Shown: piece after piece, positions 46,855-53,230 of the stretch | Position numbering within the stretch: position 1 is the stretch's first letter | Layout: the number at the start of each line of letters is the position of its first letter | Assembly (NCBI GenBank): GCA_964398295.1 | Contig: CAYNMW010000005.1 | Coordinates: forward strand, 1-53,230 | From: CALFUK01 sp964398295 | GTDB lineage: Bacteria; Bacteroidota; Bacteroidia; Chitinophagales; Saprospiraceae | DNA: 53,230 nt | Direction: 5' to 3' | Made by a program: the position numbers and the translations under genes | Notes under the pieces: model-generated | What the model saw: the letters and a program-made list of their open reading frames with translations, nothing else | The model's database searches: none | Told to the model about the DNA's origin: nothing

Positions 46855-47763
46855 TTGGAGAATATCATCATATTAACTATATGTCTTTTTACTGGTTTGA
46901 TCATGAGATCTTTACTAGGCTCTGTAGATAGTCTCATCAAACTTCTCAATCGACTTATTATTTATTTTTTCATTCCATTGTTGACGTTAAAACATATTCC
47001 TGCTATTGACTTTCACATAAATTATTTATGGCTTTCGCTTACTCCATTTATTATATTCGGATTTAGTCGGCTGTTTTTTGAATTAATTTCTAGATATACT
47101 TCGTCGATTGACGCTGATATGAAAATTGCTTTGAGTTTAACCTCAGGAATAAGCAGTACCTCGTTTGTAGGCTTTCCCATTTTCGAATTACTATATGGAG
47201 ATGAGGGATTATCCCTGGGTATTTTATTAAGCTTAGGGGGTACCATTCTCGTGTTCAATACATTAGGTATCACTAGCTTGTTTTATCATTTGAATAAAAA
47301 GAAATCTATTGTGCGCACGCTGAATCGCTTGTTCTCATTTATACCTTTTGTCATGTTCATCATTGCAGTTACTCTCAACATTTTCAATATTAGATTTCCA
47401 GATTCATTTGTTACTGTTTTAGATATACTAACTACTCCTTTTACTATTGTGGCTTTGTTTACTGTAGGCATTCAAATTCAGTTGAATGCGATAAGAGACC
47501 AATGGAGCAATCTTCTACTTGGTCAATTTTTCAAATTATTACTTGCACCTCTTTTAATTTATTTTGTATTGTTGTGTTTTGCAAATCCAAATACCTTAGT
47601 CGCAAAAATCTGTATTTTAGGAGCAGGAATTGGATCCATGAATGCAATGTCAATACTGTGTGCAGAAAAGGGACTAAAACCAAAATTCTCTATCCTAATG
47701 CCTGCTATCAGTATTCCTCTTTCTATTCCAACAGTTCTATTAATTGATCGTTTGCTTTCATGA
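46855..47763 (+). CDS. AEC (auxin efflux carrier-like) family transporter
   Basis: A 302-residue protein with about nine or ten transmembrane helices, matching AEC/MleP permeases: GLIMRSLLGS at the first helix, GISSTSFVGFPIFELLYGDEG in the middle, and a Gly-rich later helix. In bacteria such proteins carry malate, other dicarboxylates or similar anions; the substrate here is not known. The start is TTG at 46855, because a TAG lies upstream in frame and the next Met (residue 17) would cut the first helix. It overlaps the SLC13 gene by four bases (ATGA). Confidence 0.88.
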   Translation: MENIIILTICLFTGLIMRSLLGSVDSLIKLLNRLIIYFFIPLLTLKHIPAIDFHINYLWLSLTPFIIFGFSRLFFELISRYTSSIDADMKIALSLTSGISSTSFVGFPIFELLYGDEGLSLGILLSLGGTILVFNTLGITSLFYHLNKKKSIVRTLNRLFSFIPFVMFIIAVTLNIFNIRFPDSFVTVLDILTTPFTIVALFTVGIQIQLNAIRDQWSNLLLGQFFKLLLAPLLIYFVLLCFANPNTLVAKICILGAGIGSMNAMSILCAEKGLKPKFSILMPAISIPLSIPTVLLIDRLLS

Positions 47764-49226
47764 ACAATAAAATTATACCAGGAATTCTCGGACCACTGCT
47801 ATTTCTGGCAGTACTATTTTTTTTCCATCCTCCGGGACTTTCTCCTCAATCAAATGCTGTTTTCGCTTGTACAGTGTGGATTGCAATCTGGTGGATTTTT
47901 GAGGTAACTGACATTGCAGTTACAGCACTATTGCCTATAATTCTATTTCCTCTCACCGAAGCATTACCAATCTCTTCTACAACAGCTGCCTATGGGCACA
48001 AATACATCTTCCTTTACATGGGAGGATTTATTCTAGCCATCACCATAGAAAAATGGAACCTTCACAAACGGATAGCCTTAAGTATCATCAATATTTTAGG
48101 TGCTGGTATTTCGAGAATTATTCTTGGTTTTATGCTTGCTACCGCGTTCATGTCAATGTGGATTTCAAATACAGCTACCACTGTCATGATGTTGCCTATT
48201 GGCTTAGCCATTATTAAACAATTAAAAGATCATCCTGATACACCAGAAGATGAAAACGAGCAATTCGGAAAAGCACTAATGCTCTCTATTGCCTATAGTG
48301 CATCGATTGGTGGCATGGCGACTCTATTTGGCACACCTCCCAATCTGGTACTAGCTGGTGTTGTCCAGGAAATCTATGGCATTGAAATAAGCTTTGGTCA
48401 ATGGATCAAATTTGGCCTTCCTATTTCAATTTGCTTGCTGATTATTTGTTGGTTGTATATGACACGTATCGCGTTCATATTTAAATTTGAAGAATTCCCT
48501 GGAGGTGCTGAAGAAATCAACCGCCTACTGGATGAACTTGGCCCATGGTCTACCAATGAAAAACGCGTACTATTCGTTTTCGTATTGACAGCATTCTTCC
48601 TCATTTTCCGAACATATTTTCAACGATTCATTCCACAACTTGACGATACCATTATAGCAATGACTGCAGGTATAGCACTCTTTCTGATTCCTTCGGCTGA
48701 CAATCAAGATCGGCTGATTAATTGGAAAGAAGCTGTCAAAATGCCTTGGGGAGTCATCATATTATTTGGCGGTGGGATGGCACTGGCTGCTGGTTTCCAA
48801 CAAAGTGGATTAGCAAATTGGATAGGTAATCAGTTTATTCTCTTAAAAGGCCTGCCTATTCTCCTATTGGTATTTATCCTGATCGCTTGCGTAAATTTAT
48901 TAACTGAGATAACTTCTAATCTTGCAACAACTGCAATGTTGCTTCCAATATTAGCACCAATGGCCCTGACTCTTGACATACACCCCTATATATTAATGGC
49001 TTCAGCTACGGTAGCAGCATCTTGCGCATTTATGCTCCCTGTAGCAACACCACCAAATGCAATCGTTTTTGGATCTGGATATTTGAAAATTCCTGACATG
49101 GTTAAGACAGGCATCTGGATGAATGTTATATCAATCATCTTGTTGACTTTGGCAGTACATTTATTTTTAAGTGTTATATGGAATTTCGATCCAGGTACAT
49201 TTCCAATCGATTGGATAAACAAATAA
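47760..49226 (+). CDS. SLC13/DASS family sodium-coupled dicarboxylate transporter
   Basis: The 488-residue protein has about eleven to twelve helices. It shows the two Ser-Asn-Thr motifs of DASS carriers (MWISNTATTVMML near 140 and ITSNLATTAMLLP near 385), each beside a re-entrant hairpin, and LPVATPPNAIVFGSG near the end. The family moves succinate, malate, fumarate or sulfate with Na+; the exact substrate is not seen. A four-base ATGA overlap with the AEC gene means coupled translation. An acidic loop (DTPEDENE) and longer FEEFPGG loop lie on the cytoplasmic side. Confidence 0.93.
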   Translation: MNNKIIPGILGPLLFLAVLFFFHPPGLSPQSNAVFACTVWIAIWWIFEVTDIAVTALLPIILFPLTEALPISSTTAAYGHKYIFLYMGGFILAITIEKWNLHKRIALSIINILGAGISRIILGFMLATAFMSMWISNTATTVMMLPIGLAIIKQLKDHPDTPEDENEQFGKALMLSIAYSASIGGMATLFGTPPNLVLAGVVQEIYGIEISFGQWIKFGLPISICLLIICWLYMTRIAFIFKFEEFPGGAEEINRLLDELGPWSTNEKRVLFVFVLTAFFLIFRTYFQRFIPQLDDTIIAMTAGIALFLIPSADNQDRLINWKEAVKMPWGVIILFGGGMALAAGFQQSGLANWIGNQFILLKGLPILLLVFILIACVNLLTEITSNLATTAMLLPILAPMALTLDIHPYILMASATVAASCAFMLPVATPPNAIVFGSGYLKIPDMVKTGIWMNVISIILLTLAVHLFLSVIWNFDPGTFPIDWINK

Positions 49227-49243
49227 ATCATAAACTCAATTAA

Positions 49244-50827
49244 ATGATTTATGTTCGTAATTCTATGGACTTGAATCTATCCCAAGAGTTTACAAGCGAA
49301 TTGCCAGGTGATCCTTCTATGGATAATACACCTAGACAAGTAGAAGGAGCGTGCTATTCTTTTGTCACGCCTACCAAACCATCGAACCCTTCTTTGATCC
49401 ATGTCTCTCCAGAAATGTTAGATGTGCTAGAGATTCCTCATTCGCTTTCTTCAACTGATCAGTTTTTATCATACTTCTCCGGGCTAACTGTCTACCCAGG
49501 AAGTCGACCATTTGCGATGGCATATGGTGGCCATCAATTTGGTCACTGGGCTGGTCAATTGGGTGATGGTCGAGCAATTAATATCCTGGATGTTCGAACT
49601 GCTCATAAAAAATGGTCGCTCCAGCTAAAAGGTTCTGGACAAACACCATATTCGAGAACTGCAGATGGCCTGGCGGTACTACGATCTTCAATAAGAGAAC
49701 ACCTATGCAGCGAAGCCATGCATCACTTATTTGTCCCAACATCCAGGTCACTTAGTCTTTGCTTAACTGGTGATCAAGTCCTTAGAGATATCATGTATAA
49801 TGGAAATGCTGCTTATGAAAAAGGCGCTATTGTTTGTAGAGCTGCAGAAAGTTTTTTGCGATTTGGCAACTATCAATTATTTGCAAGCAGGGGAGACAAA
49901 ATAAGTTTAACAACTTTACTGGATTACACCATACGGCATCATTTCCCAGAAATTACATCTAAAGGACCTACTTCATACTTAGAATTGTTTCAACGTGTCA
50001 CGGAAAGAACGTTGGAAATGATTTTACATTGGCAGCGAGTAGGCTTTGTACATGGGGTGATGAATACAGATAATATGTCTATTCTGGGTCTTACTATAGA
50101 CTATGGACCATATGGTTGGTTAGAAGGATATGACAAAGATTGGACTCCGAACACCACTGACAGCCAACAAAAAAGATATCGCTTTGGTAACCAACCATCA
50201 ATTGCATTATGGAATCTCGTCCAGCTTGGTAATGTCATCAATTATATGACAGAAGATTCTTCTCCACTGCAAGAAACGGTAAACTGGTACAAACAACAAT
50301 TTGAGGTTAGATATCTAGAGATGATGTGCGCAAAAATCGGATTAACTCATGTTTCTAAGGAAGCAAAACAGTTAATCAGCTCAATGGAGTCGGCATTAGC
50401 AGAAGTAGAAACTGACATGACAATTTTCTTTAGGTTACTTGCAGATTGTAGTTTATCTAGCTCTTTCGAGAAATGTTGGTCTACACTCCAACCAGCATTT
50501 TATTCTAGTGAAATAAGTAAGCAAACATTAGAAGTATGGAAAGATTGGTTGGCAACATACCAGCAACAACTACAACTTGAAAAAACAACTGATGAGGAAC
50601 GCAAACAAAAAATGAATAAAGTCAATCCTAAATACGTCCTTAGAAACTATATGGCTCAGATGGCTATAGACAAAGCAGATCAGGGAGATTATACACTCAT
50701 CGAAGAATTCTATAATTGCCTCAAAAAGCCATATGACGAACAACATGAATACCAACAATGGTTTGCTAAACGACCAGAATGGGCGAGGAATAAAGTAGGG
50801 TGTTCGATGCTTTCTTGTAGTTCCTGA
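49244..50827 (+). CDS. SelO/YdiU family pseudokinase-type protein AMPylase
   Basis: A 527-residue protein with an inverted kinase-like fold that transfers AMP to proteins. Key segments: GGHQFGHWAGQLGDGRA (near 95-111), LQLKGSGQTPYSR with Lys129, SLCLTGDQV, and HGVMNTDNMSILGLTIDYG with Asp276 (base) and Asp286 (metal). The C-terminus CSMLSCSS has Cys at the third-last position, where eukaryotic SelO has selenocysteine; SelO acts in redox homeostasis. Met at 49265 (eight residues in) is closer to the usual family N-terminus (ELPGDP). It lies 17 bases after the SLC13 gene, likely the third gene of that operon. Confidence 0.94.
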   Translation: MIYVRNSMDLNLSQEFTSELPGDPSMDNTPRQVEGACYSFVTPTKPSNPSLIHVSPEMLDVLEIPHSLSSTDQFLSYFSGLTVYPGSRPFAMAYGGHQFGHWAGQLGDGRAINILDVRTAHKKWSLQLKGSGQTPYSRTADGLAVLRSSIREHLCSEAMHHLFVPTSRSLSLCLTGDQVLRDIMYNGNAAYEKGAIVCRAAESFLRFGNYQLFASRGDKISLTTLLDYTIRHHFPEITSKGPTSYLELFQRVTERTLEMILHWQRVGFVHGVMNTDNMSILGLTIDYGPYGWLEGYDKDWTPNTTDSQQKRYRFGNQPSIALWNLVQLGNVINYMTEDSSPLQETVNWYKQQFEVRYLEMMCAKIGLTHVSKEAKQLISSMESALAEVETDMTIFFRLLADCSLSSSFEKCWSTLQPAFYSSEISKQTLEVWKDWLATYQQQLQLEKTTDEERKQKMNKVNPKYVLRNYMAQMAIDKADQGDYTLIEEFYNCLKKPYDEQHEYQQWFAKRPEWARNKVGCSMLSCSS

Positions 50828-50850
50828 ATACTAGTTTTTTACAGGCAAAG

Positions 50851-50885
50851 CTTGTCAACGCATTAGAAGAATTATCGTTGACAAG
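50851..50885. terminator. Inverted repeat between convergent selO-like and HerA-like genes
   Basis: CTTGTCAACG at 50851-50860 pairs with CGTTGACAAG at 50876-50885 across a 15-base loop. No T-run follows on either strand. It may end transcription of both genes, or be a structural repeat. Confidence 0.4.
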
Positions 50886-50946
50886 TCGAGCCAGAAACAG
50901 GAAGTCAGAATTCGCACAGCCAGACTGAATAAAACAAACGTCAGAG

Positions 50947-53230
50947 TTACCTCAATGCAGAAACTCGGTCACCATTGCTGGACTTCCAGTAGGGAATCCA
51001 AGCAAGCATCACTTGATTTACATTTACATCAGCTCTTCTGGGTTTGACCTCTCTGACAGTGACATCTGCTGCTAGTTCATCCCATTCACGACTTAATTTA
51101 TCCAGTTTTCCTTTTAACTCATTTTCCAAAGAATCGAAATCTTCATGCAGCTCTTCAAGATCTTCCTTACTCTCTTCTACTTTTTGGTTTGCTTTTCTTC
51201 TCATTCGACGCTTTGTTAGCGTTGTGCTCATTGAACGAGATCTTCTTTTGACAAAAACAGAGAATATGGTTTCTGCCATACCCACGATTTCTTCGGTTCT
51301 TCTTCCTGATCGTTCTGACTTAGCTTCTTCCAGATCTTGTTCTTCATTTCTAATACGATCATTGAGCTTTTCAAATTTAGCCTCATACTTGTCTTGCAAT
51401 TCATCCATTTCTTCATCGCGTTCTTCCTTTGCTTCTTGCAACACTCTCATGCGAAATGCCTCTGCTGTCTCTTCAGCTTGTTGGTATAAATCAAATTTGT
51501 CATGCTCCAGGATATTATACAACTGATTATGGTACAACCAATCTGAAAATTCCTTTTCAATTTTTGCTATTTCTTTACTTGTGTTGGCAGTACCGGGCAC
51601 TTCCATATATGACACCTCGATATTATCAGGGTGATCGGGATCATTTAATAAAGAAGATTTCCACCCCTTAAGTGGTAAAGCAGTTTCCCAATCCAATCGA
51701 CCAAATGAATCTGGTGCATTTGCCAGAAACGACAAATTGTTCAACACATCCACACTACGTTTTTGATCAAAGAATCTTACTGAGCTATCACAAAGAAGAT
51801 TTGGTTCATATATTAATGTAAGTGGATCCGAGGTCCCTAATTCTCTTTTGGCCTCAGTTGATGATTTCCAAACCGCAAAAAATTTCTGGACTATTGATGG
51901 ATCCAATGATGGTCTCACAGACTCGTTTTTATGAACGACAACAGGTTGATTTTCTCTTGCTATTTGTAGTGGTTGGGCTAATGCAGGTTGTTTCCTATCC
52001 TTCATCAGTTGTTTAACCTGTGGTCTCGTTAATGGACCTCGCAAATAGGACATGGCCCATCTCGTATGATAGATTACTGGAGCGTCTTCATGGACATTAT
52101 GCATCAAAAATACTCGTGAACCCAGGGATGGTATGATTTTATCGAAGTCCATGGCATTACCACCAGCTTCAGCAATGGCACCTTCCAAACCTTCTAAAAC
52201 TCTCATTTTATCTCTTTCGGTTTGCAACTTGCCAATGAACCAAGTACCCGCATTGGATAAACCCTTATAGTCGATATCTACGGGATTTTGAGTCACCAAT
52301 ACTGCACCAACGCCGAAAGCTCTAGCTTGCTTTAAAATAGTGAGCAAAGGTTTTTTTGATGGCGGATTTGCTGTTGGTGGGAAGTAACCAAAAATTTCAT
52401 CAAAGTACAAAAGGCTCCTCAAACTGGTCGTTCCTGATTGCCGCCTCATCCAACTGATCAAGCTGTTTAGCAGTAAGGTGACAAAGAACATTCGCTCTGA
52501 CTCTGACAGATGAGCGATATAAAAAATACTATGTCGTGGCTTTCCTTCTGCAGTGAAATATATTTTATCAATATCTAGTGGTTCTCCTTGGAGCCAATAC
52601 TGAAACTGAGGTGATGCAACCAAAGTGTTAAATTCCATTGCAAGTTTGAACCTGTCCTTTTCGGGAAAAAATGTATCCATATCAAAAACCCCCAATTTGC
52701 TCATTGGTGGCTTTTGGATGCCTAATATCAACTTTGTCAAATCTATATCCTCGCCATCTCTCCAATAATGCTCAAATAGATTTGATAATAAGATACCTTC
52801 TCTGCTACGAACTGGATCCTCTTTGCTGCCAACCATTCCGAGTAATGCTGCAACTGTCCCTTGTATCCGTTCACGCAACATCTCAGAATCAGAATCAAAA
52901 TCGATACCAGGCGCAGCAAATGAGCCAAGAATATTAATTGGAATTCCAGAATCTGAGCCAGGAGTATATATGGTATAATCAACGGATTCTTTTAATCGCT
53001 GAATCCGAGTCGTATCTTGTCCCCACTGTCCTATCCCATTCTTCCACAATTCAGCCATTGAATCCGCATATTCATCCACTGTTTTGCCTTTTCTACTAGC
53101 ATCATCAGGATTTATCCATTTCTTAAAGTCTTCAGAATCTAAATTCTCAAACTGTAACAGTAAGTTGGTCATATCCCCTTTCGGATCAATGATGATTGCT
53201 GGCACTTTATCTATTGCTGCCTCTTCTAAC
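50947..53230 (-). CDS. HerA/VirB4-like helicase-type ATPase, 5' end outside the window
   Basis: At least 760 residues, open to the right edge. The codons beyond the apparent GTG at 53205 continue in frame as LEEAAIDK, so the real start and the Walker A motif lie outside the window. The visible part starts with AIIIDPKGDMT, has SLRSLLYFDEIFGYFPP (Walker B-type DE), GVGAVLVTQNP and an Arg-finger-type end, then a C-terminal coiled coil (about 600-710, Glu/Lys/Arg rich) with an unusual VTVREVKPRRADVNV tail. Such ATPases (annotated DUF853 or HerA-like) move DNA or remodel complexes; the exact role is unknown. No nurA gene is visible. Confidence 0.8.
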   Translation of the reverse strand, partial: LEEAAIDKVPAIIIDPKGDMTNLLLQFENLDSEDFKKWINPDDASRKGKTVDEYADSMAELWKNGIGQWGQDTTRIQRLKESVDYTIYTPGSDSGIPINILGSFAAPGIDFDSDSEMLRERIQGTVAALLGMVGSKEDPVRSREGILLSNLFEHYWRDGEDIDLTKLILGIQKPPMSKLGVFDMDTFFPEKDRFKLAMEFNTLVASPQFQYWLQGEPLDIDKIYFTAEGKPRHSIFYIAHLSESERMFFVTLLLNSLISWMRRQSGTTSLRSLLYFDEIFGYFPPTANPPSKKPLLTILKQARAFGVGAVLVTQNPVDIDYKGLSNAGTWFIGKLQTERDKMRVLEGLEGAIAEAGGNAMDFDKIIPSLGSRVFLMHNVHEDAPVIYHTRWAMSYLRGPLTRPQVKQLMKDRKQPALAQPLQIARENQPVVVHKNESVRPSLDPSIVQKFFAVWKSSTEAKRELGTSDPLTLIYEPNLLCDSSVRFFDQKRSVDVLNNLSFLANAPDSFGRLDWETALPLKGWKSSLLNDPDHPDNIEVSYMEVPGTANTSKEIAKIEKEFSDWLYHNQLYNILEHDKFDLYQQAEETAEAFRMRVLQEAKEERDEEMDELQDKYEAKFEKLNDRIRNEEQDLEEAKSERSGRRTEEIVGMAETIFSVFVKRRSRSMSTTLTKRRMRRKANQKVEESKEDLEELHEDFDSLENELKGKLDKLSREWDELAADVTVREVKPRRADVNVNQVMLAWIPYWKSSNGDRVSALR

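Noticed and set aside
53203..53205. GTG at 53205 as the start of the HerA-like gene
   Set aside because: The frame stays open to the window edge, reading LEEAAIDK before it, and the protein starts in the middle of the ATPase fold. It is a truncated gene.

Overview
The window comes from an AT-rich member of the Bacteroidota, most likely the Saprospirales (Saprospiraceae/Lewinella-like). The evidence is a PorP/SprF protein, both type A and type B type IX secretion system (T9SS) sorting domains, giant secreted proteins with Saprospiraceae-style repeats, Bacteroidota TAnnTTTG promoter boxes, almost no Shine-Dalgarno sequences, and a helix-hairpin-helix (HhH) tail of the kind fused to Bacteroidota ribosomal protein L21. 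The placement is inferred from family knowledge; there is no rRNA in the window.

Layout. Positions 1-56 hold the first codons of a leftward gene cut by the window edge. From 706 to 16055 four genes run leftward: a LuxR-type regulator with Glu at the phosphoacceptor site, a 3050-residue secreted protein (15 tandem N-terminal domains, a dockerin-like dyad, type A sorting domain), a roughly 1400-residue secreted protein (four cohesin-like modules, SprB-like repeats, type B sorting domain) and its PorP/SprF partner. From 16156 to 29706 lie mostly housekeeping and envelope genes: a Tat-exported glycosylasparaginase, an LpxL-like acyltransferase, a T9SS-secreted animal-type haem peroxidase, a PASTA protein, a MscS-like membrane protein, dCTP deaminase, a phosphopantetheinyl transferase, the overlapping set gcvP / ATP-grasp / coaX, a small membrane protein and an ECF sigma factor. 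uvrA follows at 30000 with a TTG start.

Positions 32837 to 38044 hold the most unusual cluster, a leftward three-gene operon. Its first gene encodes a membrane-anchored OmpA-domain protein. The second encodes a membrane protein with a long coiled coil, valine/lysine/glutamate charged repeats, a histone H1-like tail and an HhH domain. The third encodes a soluble HU-like protein with the same charged repeats, H1-like region and HhH domain. Together they look like an envelope-to-nucleoid scaffold. From 38277 the strand switches to rightward genes: M14 carboxypeptidase and Asp-box lipoproteins, a histidine kinase and receiver pair, then (after a leftward membrane-bound HTH protein with a palindromic operator candidate) a TonB-dependent receptor and an AEC / SLC13 / SelO operon. 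The window ends inside a leftward HerA-like ATPase gene.

Two runs of exactly 100 N interrupt repeat-rich genes (5184-5283 and 35616-35715). The first also splits the reading frame. The repeat phase on both sides predicts a missing length of 5+15n bases, which would restore one continuous gene.
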